Part shown: piece after piece, positions 19,302 through 27,374 of the stretch
Layout of the letters: every line of letters starts with the position of its first letter
How positions within the stretch are numbered: the stretch's first letter is position 1
Assembly (NCBI GenBank): GCA_963748095.1
Contig: CAVVIO010000001.1
Location: forward strand, 186,001 to 250,000
Length of the DNA stretch: 64,000 nucleotides
Direction: 5' to 3'
Source: CAVVIO01 sp963748095
Lineage (GTDB): Bacteria > Bacteroidota > Bacteroidia > Bacteroidales > UBA10428
Translations under genes and position numbers: made by a program
The notes under the pieces: model-generated
Databases searched by the model: none
What the model was told of the DNA's origin: nothing
What the model saw: the letters and a program-made list of their open reading frames with translations, nothing else

Positions 19302-20081
19302 TCAGGCAACATTCGACATTTTCCGGATCACCCCTGCTGCCATTTTACGAGGGATGAGCCGCATGGAGAATACTCCTAATTTATTAATCAGTCCGGGGAT
19401 TGCTACTATTTTGTTTCTCATTAAAGAACGATACGCGTACCGGGCAACTTTTTCACTGCTAACAAAAGGCAGCATTTTCATCAATTTTGAATGTTCCATT
19501 TCAGCTGTTTTCTGAAAACCGGAAGAAGTGGGACCGGGACACAAAGCCATAACTGAAACTCCGGAGCCTTTTAATTCATTCGATAATGCTTCGGAAAAGT
19601 GCAGGACATAAGATTTGGTGGCATAATAAACAGCCATTAACGGGCCCGGTTGAAAAGCAGCCGTGGAAGCCACATTCAGTATTTTACCTTCGCCACGTTT
19701 CACCATATCACGGGCAAAAAGTTTGGTAAGCTCGGTAAGTGTTGTAATATTCAGGTTGATCATCCGTAGTTCTTTTTCCCAATCCCTTTCCACAAAAAAC
19801 CCGAAATCGGCAAAACCGGCATTGTTCACCAGTATGTCAATTGTAATTTTCTCTTTTTTTAATTGTTCATATAAAAGGCTTCCCGCTCCCGGCTCTGAAA
19901 GGTCCATTGCAATAACTTTTGTTTCTGTTTGATACAGCGACTGCAATTCACCGGCCAATTTTTCCAGTTTATCTTTACTTCTGGCAACCACCACCAGGTT
20001 AAAGTCCTTTTGGGCGACTATTTTAGCCAGTTCATATCCGATCCCGCTCGATGCACCCGTAATTAATATTGTTTTACTCAT
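19302..20081 (-). CDS. Short-chain dehydrogenase/reductase (classical SDR)
   Basis: A 259-residue classical SDR. Rossmann motif TGASSGIGYELA (residues about 8-19) for NAD(P) binding, DILVNNAG in beta-4, the catalytic Ser in LNVASTAAF and the YxxxK pair in VYYATKSYVLHFSEAL, followed by ALCPGPTSSGF. The arrangement resembles DltE/YqjQ-like dehydrogenases. The C-terminal tail is basic and hydrophobic (RLIPRKMAAGVIRKM). The substrate cannot be named. A second, atypical SDR lies 110 bases upstream on the same strand. Confidence 0.9.
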   Translation of the reverse strand: MSKTILITGASSGIGYELAKIVAQKDFNLVVVARSKDKLEKLAGELQSLYQTETKVIAMDLSEPGAGSLLYEQLKKEKITIDILVNNAGFADFGFFVERDWEKELRMINLNITTLTELTKLFARDMVKRGEGKILNVASTAAFQPGPLMAVYYATKSYVLHFSEALSNELKGSGVSVMALCPGPTSSGFQKTAEMEHSKLMKMLPFVSSEKVARYAYRSLMRNKIVAIPGLINKLGVFSMRLIPRKMAAGVIRKMSNVA

Positions 20082-20191
20082 TATTTGTATTCAATTTTGG
20101 AAAGAAACATACCGAAACCATAAATGTTTGAATAATTTGAATTTGTGAATTGGAGATTATTTGGGATTTGAGTTTTGTAACTTATGATTTT

Positions 20192-20965
20192 TTAAAGTGT
20201 TGACTTCACCACTCCACCGTCCACGGCAATAACCTGACCGGTAATATACTCCGATAAAGGAGATAATAACCAGGCTGCCAGTGAAGCAAATTTATCTGTA
20301 TCTCCCATTTTTTTCATAGGTATGTTTTGTTCAATAAGCCCGCGGGCTTCCTGAAATGAAAGTTCACTGTTTTCCACTTTTTTTACAATTAAACGTTCCG
20401 ATGCTGGAGTATAATGGAAACCCGGAGCGAGTACATTGAAAGTAATTCCTTTGTCGGGAATTTCCTGTGACAGGGTTTTTACAAGTCCCACTACAGCAAG
20501 ACGTAAAGAAGTACTCAGGACAAGGTTTTCAATAGGTTGTTTTACCGATGAACTTTCAACGTAAAGAAAACGGCCATACTTTTGTTGTTCAAATTTTGGA
20601 AGCAGCTGTTTAGTAAGTTCTACCTTCCATCTTAATAACTGATGATAAGCCTGGTCCCAATCTGCAATGTCGGTTTCGGCAAATGATTTGGCCGGCGGGC
20701 CCGATGCATTTACCAGTACACCGCTTAACAGACGGGAACCGATTTTTTCCAGCAGATCATGAATGGTGGTATCCTGGGTAATATCACCGCATAAAGTCTC
20801 GGTGTAGCGGGGGTTCGATTTAAACAGATTGGATAATCGTTCTTTACCACGGGCAACAGCAATTACTTTTGCTTTTTCGGCTACCAGCCGTTGATAGGTT
20901 GAAAAACCAAAGCCGCTGGTGGCGCCGCATACTACAAATAATTTATCTTTTAGTTGTAAATCCAT
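20192..20965 (-). CDS. Atypical SDR-family oxidoreductase lacking the YxxxK motif
   Basis: A 257-residue SDR-fold protein. It retains the cofactor-binding glycines (VVCGATSGFGFSTYQRL), a modified NNAG as LVNASGP, the active-site Ser region YVESSSVKQP and the typical C-terminus EYITGQVIAVDGGVVKSTL. At the position of the catalytic YxxxK, however, it has NLVLSTSLRLAVVGLVKTL, so both Tyr and Lys appear replaced. A subgroup of FabG-like proteins with this LVLS-type sequence is known to me by pattern; its reaction is unclear. It may be a reductase with altered chemistry or a non-catalytic fold. It probably shares a transcript with the downstream SDR gene. Confidence 0.82.
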   Translation of the reverse strand: MDLQLKDKLFVVCGATSGFGFSTYQRLVAEKAKVIAVARGKERLSNLFKSNPRYTETLCGDITQDTTIHDLLEKIGSRLLSGVLVNASGPPAKSFAETDIADWDQAYHQLLRWKVELTKQLLPKFEQQKYGRFLYVESSSVKQPIENLVLSTSLRLAVVGLVKTLSQEIPDKGITFNVLAPGFHYTPASERLIVKKVENSELSFQEARGLIEQNIPMKKMGDTDKFASLAAWLLSPLSEYITGQVIAVDGGVVKSTL

Positions 20966-21104
20966 GTCAGCTAACTTATTAATTTGTACTATTTGTCGTG
21001 TTATAGTAAAGGTAACGAAATCAGCACAATTTATTTAAAACAGATTAAAAAACTATTCGCATGAATTTACAGGAGTAATATCAGGTTTGACCTTAAGTCA
21101 TAAA

Positions 21105-21139
21105 ATAAAGGCTCACAGAAATTTTCCGTAAGCCTTTAT
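21105..21139 (-). terminator. Hairpin terminator of the blaI-M56 operon
   Basis: Arms ATAAAGGCT and AGCCTTTAT (9 bp) enclose a partly paired 17-base interior, 28 bases beyond the M56 gene stop. On the minus strand the hairpin runs into TTTATTTTA. Confidence 0.7.
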
Positions 21140-21166
21140 ATTGGATAAGGAATGGAATGCTGTTAC

Positions 21167-23536
21167 TTATTTCAGTTTCATACCTTCTTTTACCGGATCA
21201 AAATCTGGAGGGAAAAGGGTGGAGGTATCATAAAAAGCTCCTTTAAAGATGGCTCCCTCATAATGAGACTGGCTGAAGTCAGTGCCTCTCATATCGGCAT
21301 GTTTGAAATCGGCTCCATTCAGTTCAGCTTCTTTCAGATTTGTCCCTCTCAGGGAAGCACCTTTCATATCTGCTCCGTTAAGTTTTACTTCCTTCATGTA
21401 GGCATTATTAAATACGATTTCTTTCAGATCAAAACCGGAAAGATCTGTTTCTTTTAGGTTTGCACCTGTAAAGTTAACCCCCGACAGATCAGCTCCTTTT
21501 AACAGGGCTTCTTTCAAATTTGCCCCCTGAAGATTGGCATTACTCAGGTCTGCTCTTTGCAAGTTGGCTTCTTTCAGGTCTGCTCCTAAGAAATTAACAC
21601 CTGATAAATCTGCTCCCGTCAAGTTGATATCATAAAGATAAGCCCCGCGAAGGTCTGGTTTTACAGATGAGTTTTCTTTTCTCCATTTATTCCATTCTCC
21701 GGCTCCCTTGCGTATAGCAGTAAGATGAGATTCATTACCCCTGAAATTTTCCTGAACATTATAATTTTTATCATTATTATTATTCACCGCTTTGTTTATA
21801 TCGACTTCTTTCATTCCGGCATTTACCCCCTTCATGGCTTCGTTCACAATTTCGTTAATATTCATCTCATTGAGAGCAGCCTGGGCGCCTTTCAAAGCTT
21901 CATTCACTATCTTATCGATATCGACTTCGGAAATTCCGTCGTGGGTACCTTTCATTGCCTCTTGAATTATACTGTTGAGATCAATCTCTTTTAATCCGGC
22001 CTGGACACCGTTTACAGCATCATTTACAATTTTATTAATATCCATGTTTTTCAGCCCTTCTTCTATCCCCCTTGTAATTTGATCGGAGAGACCATCCATG
22101 TTTTCATGGTCCATTTGGGACTGCGTCATTTGTGCCTTCACACTTTCCTTTATCATGCGTTCCTGTTCCTTACTCAGTACTTCTTGATTTTCCCAGGCTT
22201 CCTTTTGTGCCTGTTTTGCATCAACAGTTTCTTCTTCCGCCTTTTCCTGTTGTTTACGGGCAGCGCTGTGTTGTTCCTTTGCTTCCTGTTTCAGGATTTC
22301 CAGTTCTTTGTCACTATCCATCTTTTCATTGTCTTCTTTAACCTTATGCTGATCTGCCGTTATAGTAGAATCTTTTAAAGACGTCTGGATATAATTTTTG
22401 GACGGAGATGTAACTGTGGTAGAAGAGACATTATTAAAACTTAATGTATTAATATTTTCAGGACTTGATGAATTGGCCCTTACATTAATCATCAGAACAA
22501 ATATTCCGATAAAGATGATACACGATGCGGTGAATCCTTCCACAAAATTTGTTTTCATATTGGGTTGATTAATTAAACGTTGAATTCTTTTTAATAATTT
22601 ATTTTTCTTTCCGGTAATAGCCATAGCCAAACCTTCATTTTTTAACAATTGTTCCTGGATTCCGGCCAGTGCCTTGGCAAAATTGATAGAATCCCCGGTA
22701 AATTCAATAGCAAGATCGTCGCAGCAGTTTTCACGTTCATTACGGATAACCGACGACATCCACCAGACAGCAGGATGATAAAAAAACAGGATCTCAACAA
22801 CAGATTGTAGTAGGTTCACCAGGTAATCATGGCGTACAACATGAGCCAGTTCGTGTACCAAAATACTTTCCAGTTGTAGTGGTGAAAGCCCGGAAAAAGC
22901 GCTTATGGGAAACAAGATAACCGGTTTGACATATCCTATTACCATAGGAACTTTAGCCAGGGACGACTGGAATATTCTTACAGATTTTGAAACACCCAGT
23001 TCCCGGCAAAGTTTTTGAAATTTCTTTTCCCAAATTGCATCAACCGGGATGATCCGGTAATTTTTCATCCGTTGGACATAAGCCATGCTCCCCATAAATT
23101 TAAGCGCAAATACCAACATGCCTAAAATCCATAAGGTCACAATCAATGGAAAATTCTGGTAGAAATATTTTTTATAACTCTGAATATAATATTTGAAGCC
23201 CTGTTTTTCCCGGTTCATAACTGTTTGTGGGGCGGTAACGTTTACTTCATTCAGGGTATTCTGAACAACGGTTGTTTGCCCGATCAACTGCTCAGTATTT
23301 ACAGGTTGTGCATTTTTGTATGAACGAATAAAAGTAAATATCGAGCAGCACAACATAAAAACAAGTGCTGTTACTGCAATAAAATAGCGGGTAGTAGAGG
23401 TAAACTTGTGGGTGGCGATCATAAAGATGCCTAGTAATAAGGCGATCAAAGCTCCCTGCCACAATGAATGGACAAACGTCCAACCCAGGGCTTCCACCAC
23501 TCTTTCCGATAGCAGACTGTATATAAAGTTCATCAT
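21167..23536 (-). CDS. BlaR1/MecR1-like M56 metallopeptidase with amphipathic repeats and pentapeptide repeats
   Basis: A 789-residue membrane sensor-protease. Helices at about 16-41, 51-70, 129-148 and 331-350 frame a cytoplasmic zinc-protease domain with LVHELAHVVRHD (HExxH at 228-232) and NERENCCDDLAIE, as in BlaR1/MecR1, which cleave their BlaI-type repressor after sensing a signal. Instead of the penicillin-binding domain of BlaR1, the extracytoplasmic part has a charged coiled coil (about 395-475), four 20-residue amphipathic repeats (499-578, pattern DINKIVNEAMKG) and some 25 pentapeptide repeats A(D/N)Lxx (about 629-765) forming a predicted right-handed beta-helix. Its start overlaps the blaI stop by 4 bases (translational coupling). 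The signal is unknown and unlikely to be a beta-lactam bound by this protein. Confidence 0.9.
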   Translation of the reverse strand: MMNFIYSLLSERVVEALGWTFVHSLWQGALIALLLGIFMIATHKFTSTTRYFIAVTALVFMLCCSIFTFIRSYKNAQPVNTEQLIGQTTVVQNTLNEVNVTAPQTVMNREKQGFKYYIQSYKKYFYQNFPLIVTLWILGMLVFALKFMGSMAYVQRMKNYRIIPVDAIWEKKFQKLCRELGVSKSVRIFQSSLAKVPMVIGYVKPVILFPISAFSGLSPLQLESILVHELAHVVRHDYLVNLLQSVVEILFFYHPAVWWMSSVIRNERENCCDDLAIEFTGDSINFAKALAGIQEQLLKNEGLAMAITGKKNKLLKRIQRLINQPNMKTNFVEGFTASCIIFIGIFVLMINVRANSSSPENINTLSFNNVSSTTVTSPSKNYIQTSLKDSTITADQHKVKEDNEKMDSDKELEILKQEAKEQHSAARKQQEKAEEETVDAKQAQKEAWENQEVLSKEQERMIKESVKAQMTQSQMDHENMDGLSDQITRGIEEGLKNMDINKIVNDAVNGVQAGLKEIDLNSIIQEAMKGTHDGISEVDIDKIVNEALKGAQAALNEMNINEIVNEAMKGVNAGMKEVDINKAVNNNNDKNYNVQENFRGNESHLTAIRKGAGEWNKWRKENSSVKPDLRGAYLYDINLTGADLSGVNFLGADLKEANLQRADLSNANLQGANLKEALLKGADLSGVNFTGANLKETDLSGFDLKEIVFNNAYMKEVKLNGADMKGASLRGTNLKEAELNGADFKHADMRGTDFSQSHYEGAIFKGAFYDTSTLFPPDFDPVKEGMKLK
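21797..22042. repeat. 60-bp coding repeats in the M56 sensor gene
   Basis: Four consecutive 60-base units (residues 499-578) plus a partial fifth encode 20-residue amphipathic helices with the pattern D-I-N-K-I-V-N-E-A-x-K-G. The DNA units have diverged, so this is an old internal duplication. Confidence 0.75.
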
Positions 23537-23916
23537 TTTTCTCCTTCCAGTTTGTTAATGAGGTTTTTAATTTGTTTCAGTTCTTCTTTCGAAGCCTTAT
23601 GATTTCCCAGCACCTGTAAAACAAGATGTGAAGCGGAACCACTGAACGCGGTATCCAGAAACCGGTCGAGCAGCATAACCTGTGTTTCTTCTTTTTTCAG
23701 TAAGGCATAGTAGACATGACTCCGGCCTTTTAACTCGCGGCGAACCATGTTCTTTGCCGACATGTTCTGCATAATTTTCAGGGTAGTGGTATACCCTACA
23801 TCTTTTTTACCTTCATGCATGTCATGTACAAACCGGACTGTACAAGGTTGGTGTGTCCAAAGAATTTGAAGTATTTCCAGTTCGGCAGATGTTGGTTTGA
23901 TTGAATTCCCGTTCAT
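23533..23916 (-). CDS. blaI: BlaI/MecI/CopY-family transcriptional repressor
   Basis: A 127-residue winged-helix repressor. Typical BlaI sequence: PTSAELEILQILWTHQPCTVRFVHD, then VGYTTTLKIMQNMSAKNMVRRELKGRSHVYYALLKKEE and a C-terminal dimerisation region with the leucine-rich LVLQVLGNHKASKEELKQI. In known systems the partner M56 protease inactivates BlaI by cleavage, relieving repression. Here the partner gene follows with a 4-base overlap. Three BlaI-type operators lie just upstream around the promoter, so autoregulation is almost certain. Confidence 0.93.
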   Translation of the reverse strand: MNGNSIKPTSAELEILQILWTHQPCTVRFVHDMHEGKKDVGYTTTLKIMQNMSAKNMVRRELKGRSHVYYALLKKEETQVMLLDRFLDTAFSGSASHLVLQVLGNHKASKEELKQIKNLINKLEGEK

Positions 23917-23932
23917 GATAAATTTATTTAAC

Positions 23933-24002
23933 TACGACATTTATCGTACAAATATATACGACAAAAATCGTAATGTCAAGTTTTTCTACGAAAAATTTCG
24001 TA
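23933..24002 (-). promoter_or_regulatory. blaI promoter with three interleaved BlaI-type operators
   Basis: Three 16-bp palindromes with identical arms, TACGA-N6-TCGTA, at 23933-23948, 23957-23972 and 23987-24002. Between the first two, on the minus strand, lies TATATTTG (23949-23956), a perfect TAnnTTTG -7 element; between the second and third lies TTG (23977-23979), 20 bases upstream of the -7 box as expected for a -33 element. The order is therefore operator, -33, operator, -7, operator, ending 17 bases before the blaI ATG. Repressor binding would cover the whole promoter. Confidence 0.88.
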
Positions 24003-24207
24003 CTTTTTTATGTTTTGTGAAGATTTCAGGTATTTTGATTGCCACTAAAACCTGTTGATAAGATGAATTTCAAACAACTAAGATTTGGAATAGAAGTAGA
24101 ATAAATCCGGGAAATTCTGAAAAACCGACAATGAAAATATAAACAGGTTAAAAAAAGTATTCGGATATTAAAAAAACAATGTATTATCTCTCTGAAAAAT
24201 TTCGGTT

Positions 24208-24215
24208 TATCTTTG
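24208..24215 (+). promoter_or_regulatory. Putative -7 element of ispG
   Basis: TATCTTTG fits TAnnTTTG and lies 24 bases before the ispG start. A convincing -33 TTTG is not visible. Confidence 0.45.
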
Positions 24216-24239
24216 TAAAGACAAAAAAAGGGAAGAGTA

Positions 24240-25571
24240 ATGAGTGAAATGGATGATAAAAACCTCAAAAAGTTTCAGCGAAGAAAAACGGTAAAGGTGA
24301 TGATAGGAAATGTACCGACGGGAAGTGAATACCCGATTCGGATTCAATCGATGACCAACACACAAACCCGTGATACGGAAGCAACTGTAGAACAAAGCAT
24401 CCGGATCATCCGTGCAGGGGGCGAAATCGTCCGGATTACCACACCTACCATGAAAGATGCTGAAAACCTTGCCAATATAAAGAAAGAACTGGTAAAACGT
24501 GGATACAATCAACCCCTGGTTGCCGATATTCATTTTAATCCGGCAGTAGCTTTTAAAGCCGCATCATTGGTTGAAAAGATAAGGATCAATCCGGGAAATT
24601 TTGTCGACCGGAAAAATTTTAATAATACCGGATATTCTGAGGAGGAATACCTTAAAGAGGTAGAGGGTTTGAAAGAGCAGTTTATTCCCCTGCTTGACGA
24701 ATGCAAAAAATACCATACTGCCCTGCGCATCGGGACAAACCACGGTTCTTTGTCAGATCGTATCCTTAGTCGTTACGGAGATACACCTGAAGGAATGGCT
24801 GAATCGGCAATGGAATTTCTCCGCATTTGCAAACAACAACATTTCGATCAGGTAGTACTTTCCATGAAGGCCAGTAATACAAGAGTGATGGTTCAGGCCA
24901 CCCGGTTACTGATAAAAAAGATGGAACAGGAAAACATGCATTTTCCATTGCACCTGGGAGTAACCGAAGCGGGAGAGGGAGAAGATGGAAGAATCAAATC
25001 AGCAGTGGGTATTGGCGCATTAATGGCTGAGGGAATAGGCGATACGATCCGGGTTTCACTTACCGAAGATCCCGAAGAAGAAATACCGGTAGCCCGGAAA
25101 CTGGTTGAATATTATAAAGTAAAAGAAGGCGAACCGCAGGTACTTTTTGCCGAAAGCATTCCCTTCGATCCCTATTCGTATACAAGAAGAATAAGTAGTG
25201 AATTGAAAAATATTGGCGATTCAAAAGTTCCGGTTGTGATAGCTGATGTGGATCATTTGGAAGTTAATCCGGAAGCACTGTTAAATGGCATCGGTTGGCA
25301 CAGGTTTCCAAATGAAAACACATGGAAATTCGATGATCAGGCTGCTGACTATCTGTATTTAAATAAAATTCCTGAAAATTATCCGTTGCCTGACAACAAA
25401 GGAATAATCGTCAACCGGCAAAACTGGCAGCGAATAATAGATCCTCCTCCTAACTGTTATCCGTTATTATCTCAAAAAGAATATATGGACGCACCTGCTT
25501 TTTCAGGCGGACTTAAATTTGTGGAAGTTACAGAGGATCAATTAGCCAGTTTCTGTTATCGAACGTTTTAA
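24240..25571 (+). CDS. ispG: IspG (4-hydroxy-3-methylbut-2-enyl diphosphate synthase), 5' part of frameshifted gene
   Basis: IspG (GcpE) converts MEcPP to HMBPP in the MEP isoprenoid pathway. This 443-residue frame carries the TIM-barrel domain (RRKTVKVMIGNVPTG, IRIQSMTNTQTRD, VADIHFNPAVA, KIRINPGNFVDR, LRIGTNHGSLSDRI, LHLGVTEAGEGEDGRIKSAVGIG) and most of the extra middle domain found in the long plant/Bacteroidota form. It ends in LASFCYRTF-stop without the cluster-binding domain, which continues in the next frame. One extra base between about 25549 and 25574 (a TTTTAAAAA run lies at 25566-25574) explains the break; deleting one base joins both frames into a normal long IspG. Confidence 0.93.
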   Translation: MSEMDDKNLKKFQRRKTVKVMIGNVPTGSEYPIRIQSMTNTQTRDTEATVEQSIRIIRAGGEIVRITTPTMKDAENLANIKKELVKRGYNQPLVADIHFNPAVAFKAASLVEKIRINPGNFVDRKNFNNTGYSEEEYLKEVEGLKEQFIPLLDECKKYHTALRIGTNHGSLSDRILSRYGDTPEGMAESAMEFLRICKQQHFDQVVLSMKASNTRVMVQATRLLIKKMEQENMHFPLHLGVTEAGEGEDGRIKSAVGIGALMAEGIGDTIRVSLTEDPEEEIPVARKLVEYYKVKEGEPQVLFAESIPFDPYSYTRRISSELKNIGDSKVPVVIADVDHLEVNPEALLNGIGWHRFPNENTWKFDDQAADYLYLNKIPENYPLPDNKGIIVNRQNWQRIIDPPPNCYPLLSQKEYMDAPAFSGGLKFVEVTEDQLASFCYRTF

Positions 25572-26169
25572 AAACGATCGGAAAGTAGTGCTGGTTGCAA
25601 AGGCAAATCATCCTAAAGGATTTGCCACACACCACCGTATTTTTATGGAACTGATGAAGGCGGGATGTGAGGTACCTGTTATTATTAAAAAGGTATATCA
25701 TGAAAACGATGCAGAAAGTTTTCAATTGCAGAGTGCTGCCGATACAGGAGGATTATTCCTGGACGGACTGGGTGACGGGCTCTGGTTAAAAAACAGCAAA
25801 TTGGATAACAGGCAGGTCAACAGTACCGCTTTTGGAATTTTGCAGGCCAGCCGGGTGCGGGTCACCAAAACCGAATTTATCTCATGCCCGTCATGCGGAA
25901 GAACGCTTTTCGATCTGCAGGAAACAACAGCAAAGATCCGTGAAAAAACCTCCCACCTGAAGGGATTGAAAATAGGCATTATGGGCTGTATAGTCAACGG
26001 ACCCGGAGAGATGGCCGATTCAGATTACGGTTATGTTGGTGCCGGTCCCGGAAAAATCACATTATACAGGCAAAAAACAGTGGTAAAACGAAATATTCCG
26101 GAAGACAAAGCGGTGGAGGAGCTTGTTCAACTGATAAAAGAAAACGGGGACTGGATAGAGCCGGGATAA
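25546..26169 (+). CDS. ispG: IspG, 3' part with [4Fe-4S] domain (frameshifted)
   Basis: The frame is open from 25546, right after a TAG, and the likely joined reading goes through VIERFKNDRKVVLVAKANH. It contains the end of the middle domain (ADTGGLFLDGLGDGLWL) and the C-terminal domain with the cluster ligands: ISCPSCGRTLFDLQ (two Cys) and KIGIMGCIVNGPGEMADSD (third Cys and the Glu), then YVGAGPGKITLY and ENGDWIEPG. Alone it has no good start codon (GTG at 25588 is the first candidate) and would lack the barrel. I read it as the second half of ispG rather than an independent gene. Confidence 0.92.
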   Translation, partial: PVSVIERFKNDRKVVLVAKANHPKGFATHHRIFMELMKAGCEVPVIIKKVYHENDAESFQLQSAADTGGLFLDGLGDGLWLKNSKLDNRQVNSTAFGILQASRVRVTKTEFISCPSCGRTLFDLQETTAKIREKTSHLKGLKIGIMGCIVNGPGEMADSDYGYVGAGPGKITLYRQKTVVKRNIPEDKAVEELVQLIKENGDWIEPG

Positions 26170-26250
26170 TCAGTTAATCAGGATTATACTTTATCATCCT
26201 TGGCGTAGCAAAGCATCGAATTTACAGAGTATTGTTCTGAGCTTATATCC

Positions 26251-26718
26251 TTATTTAAAATTAATCATTTTAATATCTTTCACATCCACGGTGGATTCGA
26301 TAATCTTATCGGTAAGCGGGTTAACAAGCTGCACTTTAATCTGATTGTATTTATCTCCGGCTCCGTAGCACGAAAGCAAAAGCTCTGCATTGTCAAGCGT
26401 AACCGTAACGCCATCCCTTCTTGTAAAAGTAACTTTTCCCTTTTCATTGCCAACAGAAGCAACGGGAGGTTTGGTAAATCCCTGAAGTTCCATGGAGGCG
26501 ATTTTGGAATAATCTTTTAATTCAGTGGAAACGCCGTTATAATCTCCTTTTACAATGATGTAACTTCGTTGATACCGGGCACCGTTGCAGTTTAACTGGC
26601 CGAAATGATGAATATCTATTGTTTTCCCGTCCTTTAATGTGATAACGGCCGGAGTCTGGGCCTGGATACATGTCAGAGACAAAAAGAAAACCGTTAAGAC
26701 AGCAGTAATAAATTTCAT
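26251..26718 (-). CDS. Secreted protein of unknown function
   Basis: A 155-residue protein with a clear signal peptide (MKFITAVLTVFFLSLTCIQA, cleavage after AQA-like sequence near residue 20). The mature part is rich in beta-strand-like segments (VITLKDGKTIDIHHFG, GKVTFTRRDGVTVTLDNAELLLSCYG, IKVQLVNPLTDKIIESTVDVKDIKMINF) and has two cysteines. I do not recognise the family. It stands alone, convergent with ispG, 81 bases from its stop. Confidence 0.75.
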   Translation of the reverse strand: MKFITAVLTVFFLSLTCIQAQTPAVITLKDGKTIDIHHFGQLNCNGARYQRSYIIVKGDYNGVSTELKDYSKIASMELQGFTKPPVASVGNEKGKVTFTRRDGVTVTLDNAELLLSCYGAGDKYNQIKVQLVNPLTDKIIESTVDVKDIKMINFK

Positions 26719-26942
26719 GTTTTTCAGGTGCTAATTTGGTTAATTCAATTTACTTATGGGCAAGATACTAATTTTTAAGGTTTAATAAAAAATTCATTCC
26801 CTGAATTTTTCACTGGCTGATTTTCTAATGCTTTTCGGATAATTAAAATATACCTGTCTATAATTAACTGATGAATAGCTGAAATATTGTTTAACCCAAT
26901 TTATGCAATTTAGGTTTAATCGATTTAAACAATAGGAAAATA

Positions 26943-27374
26943 TTATTTTTCCGTGGTAGTTTTTTCTTTAAAGACAAGTGGTACCGTAACCGGTTTTTTA
27001 GTATGGTAATCGAAAAACACCATTCCTGTTTTAACCAGGGCTACAATTTTTAATGTTTCAGCATTAATAATCCGGTAAAGGATATCAAATCCGATACCCG
27101 AAAAATCCGCAACAGCTATTTCAATTTGTAACTGGTCGGAGTAATGCCCTTCCGATTTATATACAATAGCGGCATCCGACATGATCAGAGATTTTCCTTC
27201 AATGTCCATTTCGGAATAACCCAGATTGTTCAGGAAACGCAGTCTTGCTTCGTGAACCAGCGATAAAACGGCATCGTTACCCAGATGACCGCCATAATTG
27301 ATGTCAGTGATACGTACCGGTAGTTCCGTAGTGAATACAGGCCGGTCAGGGAAATCAATTTTTATTCGTGCCAT
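26943..27374 (-). CDS. Hotdog-fold acyl-CoA thioesterase
   Basis: A 143-residue hotdog-fold protein resembling 4-hydroxybenzoyl-CoA/YbgC-type thioesterases, which hydrolyse acyl-CoA. The family's opening strand and active-site loop are seen as TTELPVRITDINYGGHLGNDAVLSLVHEARLRFL, where Asp and the following segment contact the thioester, then MSDAAIVYKSEGHYSDQLQIEIAV and KTGMVFFDYHTKKPVTVP. I chose ATG 27374; the frame opens two codons earlier at a TTG. Its start overlaps the end of the upstream HAD gene by 20 bases, which suggests translational coupling. Substrate unknown. Confidence 0.83.
   Translation of the reverse strand: MARIKIDFPDRPVFTTELPVRITDINYGGHLGNDAVLSLVHEARLRFLNNLGYSEMDIEGKSLIMSDAAIVYKSEGHYSDQLQIEIAVADFSGIGFDILYRIINAETLKIVALVKTGMVFFDYHTKKPVTVPLVFKEKTTTEK

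Noticed and set aside
21167..23916. Beta-lactam resistance operon
   Set aside because: The protease lacks a penicillin-binding domain and no beta-lactamase gene is adjacent; only the regulatory pair is of BlaI/BlaR type.
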